Program-made: the position numbers and the translations under genes
From: Lojkania enalia
Taxonomy: Eukaryota > Ascomycota > Dothideomycetes > Pleosporales
Assembly: GCA_010094045.1 (NCBI GenBank)
Contig: ML986600.1
Coordinates: forward strand, 153,192 to 217,191
Direction: 5' to 3'
Length of the DNA stretch: 64,000 nucleotides
The notes under the pieces: generated by a model
The model's database searches: none
Seen by the model: the letters and a program-made list of their open reading frames with translations, nothing else
What the model was told of the DNA's origin: nothing
In this document: positions 33,059 through 44,064 of the stretch, one piece after another
Position numbering within the stretch: the stretch's first letter is position 1
Layout: the number at the start of each line of letters is the position of its first letter

Positions 33059-35349
33059 CTAACGATGCCCTTTATGAGTGGGTGCATCTGCCGCCAGGAA
33101 TGATAAGCTTTAAAGACCAAACTTTGCTTGGGCGTACTTCAAAACGACTACCTTTGAACCTTCACTCTTTGTTGAATCCATATTCATCACTTCTGGTGTC
33201 AATCATCACACTCGCTCCTTACACAGCCCATTACAAAATAGACGGCGAAGCTATCATCCAACTCCAACACTAAGTGTGGCCACGTTTTATTAGATTGATG
33301 TGAGAGAAGATTCGTAGTAGATACTGAAACTCCGCAGACTACTTATATACTATAAAATGCTGACGATTGTAGTGGTCGTCGTCATACACAACACAGCGAG
33401 GAGCTGAGGTACTATTGGCTGAAAAAACTATCAGCTAATAAGGGAGCCTTGGTCACAAATCACTGTGCTGCCAAGCGATGTCCGGTGAGCGTCTATATCA
33501 CGTGATTCCGACAGCCATCTGTCAACTCTATAGCCAGCGAGCTGCTACCGGACATCACAGCTCTCGGAACCAATAAAGAAGTACAACCATATCCAGAGGT
33601 TTAGCACTACCTCTGCCAGCTTGTCTAATTCATACTATCGATTTGAAGTTGAAAGCCCCTCTTATTGAGGTTTGGCATGTAATTTTCGCGAGGTTGGGAA
33701 CGCATACTTTAAGCAATCAGACTCCCACGCCGTAGTTTTTGAATATTTTTGACTTATATAGGCGATTCTTCCTTCAAATTTGATAGTCTGGTTCGTATAC
33801 CTAGGCGCAGCGCGAATATCGTTATTATACGAGTATGGGGAAGACTGAACTAAAATTCTAAACACCATCAGATGATGTAGTCACTCTTACTGAATTCTAT
33901 AAATGCTGAAAGGAAACCAGTGAGTCTAACGGTGGTGCTACAAAGGTCCCAAAGTGGTAAGCATGAGGTGGAAGATTCCGCCTTACATTCAGCATAGTTG
34001 CAAAGCACCGAAGGCTCATTCAGTCGTTTTGAAATTGTATTGCCGTCGAAGTACTAAGGTCTATTACTTGCCATTTGCAAAAGTTCTAGCTAGCTTTATG
34101 GTTAGGCTATAATAGTCAGTGACTGTGGTGGTGATAAATAGGATTTTAGGCCCTAGCACCATTTTTACGGAGCAAATTCGGCGATGAGCTGCAAGGTATA
34201 ACTCCGCCACCAATCCTGCCCTTTCGACATTTGAGCTGGAACCTACCTTTGGGAACCTTCGACTATCAACTAGGGTATCCTGGGAAGAATGTCAGCTTAA
34301 CCTCATAGGGATTAGAATAGTCAGCATTCAATTTCGCCTACTTAAAACATGAGAATTAGAATGTGTCATAGTGACGGTTTTCTTCCTTGAAGTTAAGAGT
34401 ACTCGCATATTTTAGAACCATTTCAGTTTAGCCTTGCTAAATTCTTGGTACGATAGAGTGATGCAAATAAGTTCAAGTTTAAAAGCAGTATTTAAGGGCA
34501 ATTAATAATTAAAGTGTACACAGTGAATTTGAGTCTATAGATATAAAAATTCTATAGTATTTACTCTTTCACGCTATATTAGATCATATCGCCAAGCACA
34601 CATGGGCCCTAAAATCTTATTTAACCGTTATTGCTAACGAAAAACGCTTCCTAAAAATTCTTTCTCATTGGCTTAATCCTTCTTCACTGTATTCTCTACG
34701 AGCACTTCGAGTGATGTGGTGACGCGCCACTCTGGGTTGTGTACTTGCTTTACCCTGCGCCCAGCGCCTTCTTGTTGTCCTTCACTGCCTGCGCTTTCAT
34801 CTTCTTTCCTATCTCTCCTTCCACCTAGGCACTGGTTTGTTCTAAGAATAGCTTCACAGCTTGGAGTGTTACAATCTTACAGTTTTGTAATAGTACGTAG
34901 GGTATTTGGGGTCCTGTTTAAATTTTGTGAATGGGTTGGTTAACTTAATGGTCGTCCGTAGTGATATTAGAAAGCTACCACTGGAGCTAGATGTAGCCTA
35001 ATTACACTCACATAACGGGAGCTAGTAAGATAAAGGATTTCCCTATCTCTAGCGAAAGCTGAAAAGGACTGAAAGTATCATCGAAACTATCAGCTTCATG
35101 TTGTGGTGAGAGGCGAATCTTGTCTCAGGGAGGGAGATGAGGGACTGAGCTACTTGATTGAAGATGGCCAGCGGGCCATATTTATGTACATGAAAAGGGG
35201 TATATCAGCTGATATCCAGCGTGATTTGATATCGTGCGACGGTATCCGATACAACCTGCAGCCGGATAACTTGCTCCCGTACGGTAGTAGGAAATCGTAC
35301 TCAGTAGACTCGCCAAATCCCTATCACAGGGGTTAGAGGTTAAGAAAGT
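33059..35349. other. AT-rich gene-poor stretch
   Basis: 2.3 kb. A plus-strand frame continues at 33082-33273 after the HET relic and may be further decayed sequence. The frames at 34716-34943 and 35103-35336 lack ATG starts or domain features. No gene, tRNA or repeat could be supported. Confidence 0.4.
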
Positions 35350-35889
35350 TTACATGCTACCCAATACCTTGGTATGTCTCGAGAGAGACCAATCTAGAAA
35401 GGAGTAACACCAGAAGTGGCGAGCGCTGTATGAAGCAGAGTCTTGCAACTCCGCCTCTTCCCGCAGCTCCTTGACACTCTCAGAAGAAATCTTTCCATCT
35501 CTTTCAAATTCATCGAAATCATGTAGACAGCCTAAATAGCTTTCATAATCGAGTCTCTTAGCAATCCGGCTGTAGATGAATAGGATATATTCTCCACGTC
35601 CGTCGGAAACTATTGCGTCATTTATGTTCTCGAGATCTAGATGGATAATGTCATTATATATGTGCTGAAGTCAATTCATTCTCCTTTCAATAGCTGAATA
35701 GACATAGGCATGGCTGTAGCGAGCTATGCACATTTACGGAGAAACACTTAAGTGCGAGACTAACGTTTATCGACGAATAGATCGCTGATACCAATTCCCA
35801 AAGCTGCAAGGGAGATAGCGGCGAAAAGAAATGCCCAAGCCGACTAGTAGCATAGGCCAATGAAGAGGAACAGGAGAAGTCTCATATCG
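35350..35889 (-). pseudogene. Broken gene for a small secreted or membrane protein
   Basis: A long minus-strand frame without its own ATG runs from about 35672 to TAA at 35350. It reads YNDIIHLDLENINDAIVSDG, then GEYILFIYSRIAKRLDYESY and KISSESVKELREEAELQ, ending RHTKVLGSM. Upstream, an ATG at about 35887 opens a very hydrophobic leader (MRLLLFLFIGLCY), then an in-frame TAG, then a second hydrophobic run (AAISLAALGIGISDLFVD) ending at a GTTAGT donor-like site. Leader, intron and body fit one gene with a nonsense mutation, but the exon phase I can fit is not clean. No family recognised. Confidence 0.4.
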
Positions 35890-37379
35890 AAAGAATTTTG
35901 CTGAACTTTTCTTCTGCTAGGTTGTTAGTATTTGGAATAGGTAGGGAGTGGTCTCGAAAGTTAAAGAGAAGAAGAGATCTCAGGTAGAAAGTGGTAAAGA
36001 TCAGAGATATGCCGTTTAGGGTTTTTATGCAATTTCGACTTGTGACACCCTGGAACATTCAAGACACGCTTCGGGAATGATGAATTTTCAGACTACCTTA
36101 AAACGATTATAACATTTGACTAGCTAAACACATTAGATTAGCAGAAATCGTAGGGCTATCTAAGGGCCCGGAGATCAACTGCCCGCATCGCATATCCGTA
36201 AATTCTCTCGAATGATTGTATCCATCCCACATACAGTGGTGGGCAAAAATTTATTGTATTAGAACTCTTTCACTGAGTATATTGTGTACCAAGCAACGAA
36301 TTCCCATTTCCTTCTCGGCATCTGTGCCGTCTCGGGTGGTATAACTGCTCGCCACCAGGGGTTCGATGGCCTTGCTATATGAAGACGGTGTGGACGAAAG
36401 AGAAAACGATAAGCGTAGCTTATGGAATTTATCCTCGTGATCTTATATACGAAATCTGAAGCACATATGGTTGTTGCGACAATACGAGGCGGCTAGGTTT
36501 TATCGATGGTTCTCATAATCTCGTTCGCCTTCTCCCTTCCTGCAGCTGTTTAGAAGAGGTTTATTTTTCCGCGCCGAGGGTAAATACGTATAAACAGCAT
36601 GTATGGGCAATCCGGATCTGTGTACTGTCCCGGCTATATGCGCAGTTACTATCACGACTTGCTAGAACTGCGCAATTCTTAGGATGGCTCTCAGACACGT
36701 GTAACTCGAACTCTATAATGGAGTATAAATCTAGTGTAGGGGAGAGACAAAATTTCGAGAATGACAAATAGCATCATTAGGTTTGCTGGTCAGTATATAA
36801 ATATCGATAGCTGAATAAAAATAAGTTTCTTCGTAGTGTGTGGAACCGATCTAGAGTCGAATTAAGAAAAGACCAACGAGATGTACCTAGATAGGTAATG
36901 GCGCCGACACTTACGAAGTGAGCAGTTTTTGAGGATGTTTATGAAGCTAATAATCAATTTCTCTCGCTAAGCTTTACCCCTCTCTCTCGCCTGTATTTGC
37001 CCATTCTGGGATAATATGTTCTAGAAATATATCTTCATCTTATTCTCTTTGGGTAACAAGCCTCTTTAGCAACTGATGATCTATACGTATACAGTTGAAC
37101 ATTGTGAAATGATATTACTAGGAAGAATTGCTGTTTTGGTGATTCGCTTCTTGTTGATATGCCCGACGCTTTCTAGAACTTAAGATTAGCAAAATTCATC
37201 AAGAAGAGATGTAGAGGAAAGCTACGTGAGACCTGTAACTTGTGCAGTCTGCAACTTTGTGCTTTATCACTCTGGCTCTAATGTAGATTGTGAAAGTATA
37301 TGCCAATTATTTGTATTATTATTTAAATTTTTTTTTTTTTTTTTTTTTTTTAAATCGAAGCCAAATACCCAATTGTTCA
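35890..37379. other. AT-rich gene-poor stretch with long T tract
   Basis: No gene supported. T24 at 37328-37351 is flanked by ATTTAAA and AAAT, suggesting slippage expansion or the tail of an old retroposed sequence on the opposite strand; no adjacent coding match was found. Confidence 0.4.
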
Positions 37380-37991
37380 ATTTTCTTCTCAATGCCATCT
37401 GTGTCGTTTTGTAATGGTCGCGTAATCCTCAGCACGTGTAGGTTCCAACCTGATATTGATTTCAACATTTATGAACCGGTCAGGGGGCCTGAGAATATCT
37501 CAAAAATGTGAAATGATACTCGATGCAAAACCAGATTTCGCATTGTAGGGAAATATCTCCCAATCGATTTCCGTTGTGGATATGGAATCGCTAAATCAAA
37601 TTCTGACGCGATTAGCTTTCGGTCCGCCGTAGCTGCTTACCTTTCTATTATGAGCGAAGAACCCGTTGCGGTTCACGCTTGGAAATATCCGGGCATCAGT
37701 ATACAAACCAATCTTCTTTCCTTTCTTAGTGTACTTTATGGGAGATCCGAAGAGGTAGTAATATTGCATGATTTTCTAATGCAGTTGAGTTTTCTCAAGG
37801 CCACTTTAGAGCCTACTTCAATTTTCGCAAGCTACTATATAAACGCATGTCCATATCTTGTTAGAGATAGGAGAATCCTAGACACTGGCCGTATAGGTTT
37901 CGATAGTATCTGTTGTTTGCCCACGTGGTTGAACTTAAAGTTTAGCTTGCGGAATATGGGAAATGCATTAAGCACTTTGGTTACACATTGA
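37380..37991 (+). pseudogene. Decayed small-protein gene, possibly effector-like
   Basis: The plus-strand frame is open from about 37380 to the stop at 37989, interrupted only by one TGA at 37509. Before it the frame reads DFNIYEPVRGPENISKM. After it comes IVGKYLPIDFRCGYGIAKSN, then AISFRSAVAAYLSI. The first in-frame ATG after the stop is at 37650. The SFRSAVAAY segment faintly resembles WGYQSAVAEAC of the secreted protein gene just downstream, so it may be a diverged relative. No leader is visible. Could also be chance. Confidence 0.3.
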
Positions 37992-38265
37992 CTTATCTCG
38001 AAACGAAGGCCCTCCAATTCAGCTTATCCTATACCTTCAACTCCGTATTATGTTCAAAATTCATTACGCTACGAATTATGGGATTAGTATAATCAAATTT
38101 CTTTGTATTTCAATAGATTTGAAATATATCCAATTTTTATTCAAGCTAAGAGCCCCTAAAGTACAACACCTAATAGAAAATACAGCCTAAAAAATGCGTG
38201 CACAAAAGAAATAACTAGAGGCGTGCTCATTCACGAAGCTTCAGTATCGAGCCATTTGAGATTCT

Positions 38266-38973
38266 TCAATTTGTAGCAGTAGGAGTGCGTGATGGCTTTG
38301 CCCTACGTATTTTACCCGGCATGATTGTTCTAGCGGCTGGTGGAATGGTTAATGTTTTCGGCCTGCCCCCTGGCTCAAATCGCGGCTTTCTTCGAAGGAA
38401 AGCCGCCAAAAACTGTAGCCCATCGTTGGTCGTGAAATTTCCTGGTGATGATGTTTTGTCCTCTATCCGATAGCAGGGCGATGAATTATGGGCAATTTGC
38501 ATGAAGCTCTCATTGCATTTTGCTTCATCGATCGCATATGGAGTGGAATTTTCATATACAAAACTGACTACAGTTCATTAGCCAAGTTCTTGAGGAATAT
38601 CTAAGTATAGGTTTGCACATCGTATTATTCCTGAATCTTTGCTTTGAAGACCAACTATTGGGGCTGGGCTGCCATCTTTGCGTCGTAAACCCACACTGAG
38701 ATTATAATAGCTTCCTCCTGGAATAATTATACCCGCAGAGCCAGCGGGATCCGGGTAAGCCGCCTTAGCTCGACGGCAAGCCTCTGCAACAGCACTCTGG
38801 TATCCCCATTTGCCTTGTTCAGAGTCACCTACAGGAACCCTTATGCCTTGGGCTTCGCAAGTAACGGTCCCACCCCCTATGCTAGGCAGGAAAGGGCTTT
38901 GCTGTTGGCCATTCGGTTTCTCAGCATGAATAAATGGCAAGAGTATAGTAAACAACAGAATGTGGTGAAGCAT
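38266..38973 (-). CDS. Candidate secreted effector, 218 aa, paralogue of the 41-kb gene
   Basis: Two exons, 38973-38619 and 38567-38266, with a phase-1 intron of 51 nt (GTGCAA donor, CTAAT branch, CTGTAG acceptor). A signal peptide is evident (MLHHILLFTILLPFIHA, cleavage about residue 17). The mature part has Cys at about 39, 66, 136 and 150. It contains the blocks TVTCEAQG and WGYQSAVAEAC, and exon 2 contains AKCNESF and SSPCY. The paralogue at 40861-41417 has four Cys in the same order, the same GY-x-[ST]A-x(3)-AC block and the intron at the same place and phase. A single late intron and paired Cys recall RNase-fold effectors of leotiomycete biotrophs, an inference only. The basic C-terminus (KIRRAKPSRTPTATN) is unique to this copy. 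An unspliced read would stop after 131 aa. Confidence 0.65.
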
Positions 38974-40860
38974 TGTAGGCGGGAATAATAGTGTTAACGT
39001 ATTCGGAGTTGAAAGTTTAAAAAAGTGTAGTGGAAGTTAAAATAACTGAATGATAGTCCAATGGCATTCCGCCATAAGAGGACTTCTTTTATATACATGG
39101 AAAACAATTCCACAATACCTGGTGACCAGGGGATCGACACGTCAGTAGACCTAAAGTTTCGAAATGCTGTCAAAATAAATACTAACACGTCCCTTGTTTC
39201 ATTCGGATGTGTGTCCAGGAGTCTTGGATAATTTGGAGATAGTCAGGATTGCCTTCCCGGGTCGGAATTCCTATCGAATCCCCGACGGTACGGCGCAGCT
39301 ACGTCATGGCGACATGTATTCCAGAGTTTTGCGCTTAGTGCTCTGAAGAGAGGCGTCTATTTTTGTGAAAAGTATCGCGGCGCTTGCATTCTCCGAATAC
39401 CTCTCAACAACAAATGCACAGGTATAATTGCAGGATCAGTAATGGATGCACTTACTTTTGGGAGGTAGTGCAAAGGTAGGGAAAACAAATCTTGATACTA
39501 GGTCGTAGGTTCGTTGAAAAGAGCTATGCGACATCTAGGTTTATGAGTCGGCCGGTGTCTACTACTTCTTAGGGTTTTTGAAAGAGAATGGTGGCTTTTC
39601 CTTACCGCTGGGCGCGTTTCTACTTAGGCTTTGAAGGAAGTAAGTTCCAAAGAGGATGCGGGTGGCGAAGGCAGCGCCTCGCCGATCACTTCGACACAGG
39701 ACAAGTAATCATGCTCGCAGTCGGCTCAAAATAGCTGGCAAAAATATCTTATTATCAAGTAAGATCCGGCTTAGCAGTGAGGCACCCATTTCTCAACTAA
39801 GACATAGCCCAGTCCCCGCAAGTCACACCTTTTGATCTTTTTGTGCGGAGTTCTACGCTTTGTCCTAAGGACGCTTTGCGGCGAAATATTTTATAACGTT
39901 TCAGCGTAGCTAACCGAAGCTAGAGGCACGGGGCTAAGGTCTCCACTAGAGCGCGCCGCTTTTGTTTTGAAACCGCTACTAGGTATTTTATCTTTCGCAG
40001 TCACAATTGCGGGATTACAATCGGCTAAGCGTTTAGAGGAGAATATTTGGATAATGCAAGAAAGGGGCGTAAGACGATTAAATTCGGCGAGGATCCACTC
40101 CGGAACAGTGGTTGTGCCGGAATGCTCGGCTAGGAAAAGTCGGCCTACAGCTCCCAGAATTCATATCCAGCCCAAAAATTATCATACTTCATTTGATTCA
40201 ACAGACAAAATTCAACTTCATTTAGATATATTGTTGCGGTAGTACCAGCGACCCCGGATTCTAGAATTTTACGAACCCCAAGTAAAACCAGCCAACAAAA
40301 TAAAGAGTGGGCACTATATGTAAGAATTTAGGACAGATGAGGAGGAAAACTGCGTCAATTGATATCTATGGTGGACCGAGGCTACTTATACTCTCTGTCC
40401 TAGTGTTACATGACATCAAGGCTAATCCTCGATAGGAATTGTGCCTTGTATAACCTTACATATAAAGCATATGATGAGCCTCATTAGTGGTTACCTTTGT
40501 ATAGGTATGGACAATAAAACATGTGTTGAGCCGGTTATTCCCAGCAGAATAGGGAGAATCAACTCGGAAAAGATGGGGTGCGTTGAAATGTGCGGTTACT
40601 CAAAATAGAAATGGATTGGTTACCCTTTTGAAACTCTACTATTAATAACACAAATTAGATGTCTCATGCCTCCAATCAATTAGGCCAGCAATTTCGTAGG
40701 CTGACAGTGGACTGTAACGCGGTTGGTCCGAGGATATCACAAAGAAAGTATGATATGTTTGTTTGTATGCGTACATCTAACAAAATACGCACAAATATAT
40801 TAGATAATGGTTACAGGTCTCCACAGACCCTCCAATCTCTCCGAATAGCTAGATGAATCG
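38974..40860. other. AT-rich intergenic region between the effector paralogues
   Basis: 1.9 kb. The plus-strand frame at 39967-40242 begins with a leader-like hydrophobic run but at TTG, not ATG. The ORF at 40659-40856 ends beside the second effector gene and has no features. No gene supported; promoter of the first effector lies near 38975-39200. Confidence 0.4.
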
Positions 40861-41417
40861 CTATGATGGGCGAGTCGCATAGGCCTCATATGTAACATCA
40901 TCAGGCAGCGTATAGTTACCCCCAATTGTATCAAAACCTTCATAGCATCCCTTTGCCCAGGATATCCTTCGTAGCATATCCTTGCATACTTGCAACTCCA
41001 TCTTGTGCTTGACATGGTGGGGGTTGTAGATATTTACTAAAGTCTATAAGCATTGGAAAGATCTGGGCAAGTCTAGATAAAGACTATACCATGAACAACT
41101 CCAGCCGCTTTCTTCTTAGCGAGAGTTACTGGCGCTACCAAGGTCGATTGGTCTTTTTTCGTCACATTTGTTTTCTTATCTAGTTTGGCCATTATTTGTT
41201 CGCAGGCTTTCTCTGTAGCCGTAACGTATCCTCTCTCGTCACCATGCCGCCCAAGAACTGGTATCAATTGGTAGGGTTTTTTCTCTTTGTCGCACGCGAT
41301 TGTTCCTGGAGGGGTGGTATCTCCGAGTTTTATTTCCGTGGTTACTCGAGTTCCAAAAGCTAAAGGTAGGAGTGATGCTAAAACAAAAGGAAAGATCGCT
41401 GGAGATATGTAACGCAT
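40861..41417 (-). CDS. Candidate secreted effector, 167 aa
   Basis: Two exons, 41417-41090 and 41036-40861, phase-1 intron of 53 nt (GTATAG donor, TTTAG acceptor). Signal peptide MRYISPAIFPFVLASLLPLA, cleaved near residue 22. Cys at about 42, 72, 127 and 140, in the blocks GTIACDKEK, GYVTATEKACEQI, LQVCKDMLRRI and KGCYEGFD. A Lys-rich middle (KKTNVTKKDQ) separates the two halves. It shares Cys order and intron position with the gene at 38266-38973, on the same strand 2 kb away, so the pair arose by duplication and has diverged widely. Splicing brings VVH into frame with NIYNPHHV; the unspliced frame would stop within the intron. Confidence 0.65.
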
Positions 41418-42266
41418 TGCGTTTATTAATTACACTAGTGCTACGGAGAGTGTGAAAAGTACGACAAAGTGAACCGAATAAAACTTTAAACTCAAACACA
41501 AGGTATATTACAGATTTTTATATTTTGACTTTTTGACCACGCGACAAATTTGGGACTCCTTTAGGGAGTATATTCAGTAACACATTGCATCAAAGGCGGA
41601 GGCTGAGGAGTGGCAGCCTGATAATAGAGGGCTTTAGGATTCTCGTGCGATTAAAGTCGATGTAGTTCGCATCGTCTAGAATTAGAAATATTGCGCTCAT
41701 GGTATAGACGGTCCTCAAACATTGGCGAAGTAGCGCATATGAGCTCTAGGAAGAACAATACGACGAATTGGTGGGCTTTGTAGCGATCTGTGACAATTGC
41801 CGTCGGAAAGCAAGCATACTAGGAGGATTCTAGAAGGCTGTTATCAGGCAAGATCTGTATTATGTGTCACCAAATAAAATCCTTTCCGGCCACGGTTGTT
41901 GAAATCGCTCAAGAGGATAGTTGTGGCACAGCAAACTGTGGCTTCCGAATTGAGGCTGGACCGCGAACACAGCCTAGAGTATAATGTTACGCACGCCGTG
42001 CGAATGCCTTTTCAACATCCGTTGCAAACAAGAGTATTCGAATGAATCAATAGAAGGCGCCTCTGCCTACACATTTTCTCCTAGGTCTTACATATGGTAT
42101 TTGGTCTTCACAAAGCTAGTTGTTGGAACGCGTGTTAACAACCAAGGAGAAAGCACGCCCTTTCGCATTCCAAGTAATTAGACTCAATTGGGCCAGAACA
42201 AGCCTTCCATTTACACAACATTACTAAAAGCACAGGAGATGCCATTTCTTGTGTGGAGCTCATTCC
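41418..42266. other. Intergenic region
   Basis: 0.85 kb holding the effector promoter and the 3' flank of the NmrA-like gene. The ORF at 41984-42181 has no family features. Nothing else seen. Confidence 0.4.
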
Positions 42267-43367
42267 CTAAGTCTGGGCTTCGATTGCTTTTCTTACTTGC
42301 TCTTCTAGTGTCTCCGTTGCCGGATCACCGATCTTCCAATTATCCCGCTTTTCGTATAACGTACCTCCTTCTGTCCATATCCTTCTCAATGTGTAGGCCG
42401 TTGCAAACGGATCGTTGCTCTCCCATGCCTTCATCTCTGCTCCCTTTAACGAGCCCAAACTCGTATAGTTTACATCCCATTTCTTGCCCATCTGGTTCTC
42501 AAACTCGGCCAGAATGTCACTCGGTGTGGCTGTGAACGAGTTAACCTTGAGGGTACGCGGGTTTTCTATGGTAGGTGTCTTCAGCGCTGCGACGAGCAAT
42601 CTGCCGACGTCCGTCATTGTAGTAAACGAGACCTCTTCCTTGCCAGTTCCTAGCAGAACTGCTTTACGCTGCTGTACATCGAAGCTCCCAACTTGTGGGG
42701 CCGTATCCATCTTAGAGATGTATAGATCCGAATAAGGGCCCGTTACGAGGTAGGTGATGCTGAGATTCGTAATATTTTCGCGAATATGCTTGCGCACCCG
42801 GAGCTTCAGTTGATGGGGCTTTTCAATCGCGGAAGAGGGAGCATATTCAATGTCTGTACCATATTCGGAAGGGTAGAAGGTACGGATCGTCGAAGAATTG
42901 CGAGCGAGGCTCAGCAGCAGGATCTGGGCTAGGATTACATTGCGACCTAGGGCCGAGACAACAGTATCATAGTCTGCGAAATCATTAGCCAATTAACCAA
43001 CATGTTTACATGCCATCAAGGTTTGCCATGCAACGTGGTTTACCCTATGGCGCGTAGACTGTGTGTTGAGGTTGATTCCAGACAATTCAGAGGCGCATTA
43101 ACTCAAGTCGTTGGTGGCTAACGTACCCTTGTAAGCGGCTTTAACGTTTTCCTCGTTGTTCACGTCTCCCACTAAAACTTCAACCCCCTTTTCTTTTAGA
43201 TATTTCATCTTATCGGCCTTATCTTTTGATGTTCCTGGCGATGTAAATATCCCAATTTTTTCGAATGACGTTTTATCATCGATTAGCGCTTTCAGAATGT
43301 ACTTGCCGATGGTGCCGGTTGCCCCGAAAAGCAAGATTTTCTTAGGAACAGGAGCGTCGCTCGGCAT
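42267..43367 (-). CDS. NmrA-like / isoflavone-reductase-type NAD(P)-binding protein
   Basis: Atypical short-chain dehydrogenase fold of the NmrA/PCBER group. Members are either NADPH-dependent reductases of aromatic compounds or redox-sensing regulators. Exons 43367-43127 and 42973-42267 join in phase 1 across a 153-nt intron to give 315 aa. The Rossmann motif [10 protein letters not shown] lies at residues about 15-24. [19 protein letters not shown] and [10 protein letters not shown] follow the usual beta-alpha order, then [23 protein letters not shown] and [15 protein letters not shown]. The active-site Lys of true isoflavone reductases is not obvious, so catalysis is unproven. The intron is the longest fitted in the window. 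No linked pathway genes are visible. Confidence 0.85.
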
Positions 43368-44064
43368 TTTGGATAGTTGGGAAGAATGATAGTCTATTAT
43401 TTGCTTGATCTGTTCTGCTACACTATAGGAATTTTATTTAATTGTGAAGTGACGCGATTTTAGCAGACGCAAGACCCAAGTATCCGACTTTATAGGTCAG
43501 TGCTGTGTGTAGACGGCAGAGGAGCTGGCGTTGCACCTGAGGAGGGTATATGGACGAAAATACTAGCCTTTCAAGGTTTAAAGAAAATTTCACGTGGAGT
43601 TCGGTTCGATATTTCTCCGCTCAGTAGTATCACTTGTCACGCCCTTTGTCGTATCTGCCCCTCATTTTACGCCCTACAGGATAATACAACTCCAAACTAT
43701 AGGAACGGCAAACTGCTTCGTCTAATCGCAGAAACCTCTCCACCATATAAAATATTTGCTTCTACTTCATGCATCGCATCATGTTCTATTTTTAAAGAGG
43801 GACCGGAAATAACGTTATCGAGTGTTGTATTCACCTGACCTTATAATCTACTGTGCAACCCTTGTTTACTCCCTTGCAAATTGAAAACCATGCTAGACAT
43901 TCCTTCTTGTTCCTTCTGTAGTTTGCCCTTCGATGCACCGCAAATCAAGTTCGAACAATCCATAGAATTCACGAGAGTTCCTTTTTTACATATCATGGGT
44001 ATAAATACGGATACCGCCGTATGTAACTTTCCAGGCAATTGTCTAGTGTTTGAGTTATTGCAAG
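43368..44064. promoter_or_regulatory. Divergent promoter, NmrA-like gene / HerA-like ATPase
   Basis: About 0.7 kb between divergent starts. A GGTATAAATACGG box at about 43999-44011 lies some 55 bp before the ATPase ATG and is a good TATA candidate. The short frame at 43881-44126 crosses that ATG in another frame and is not called. Confidence 0.5.

Noticed and set aside
39967..40242. Leader-like ORF LKPLLGILSFAVTIAGLQSA
   Set aside because: Starts at TTG; no in-frame ATG before the hydrophobic run, and the rest has no Cys pattern shared with the neighbouring effectors.
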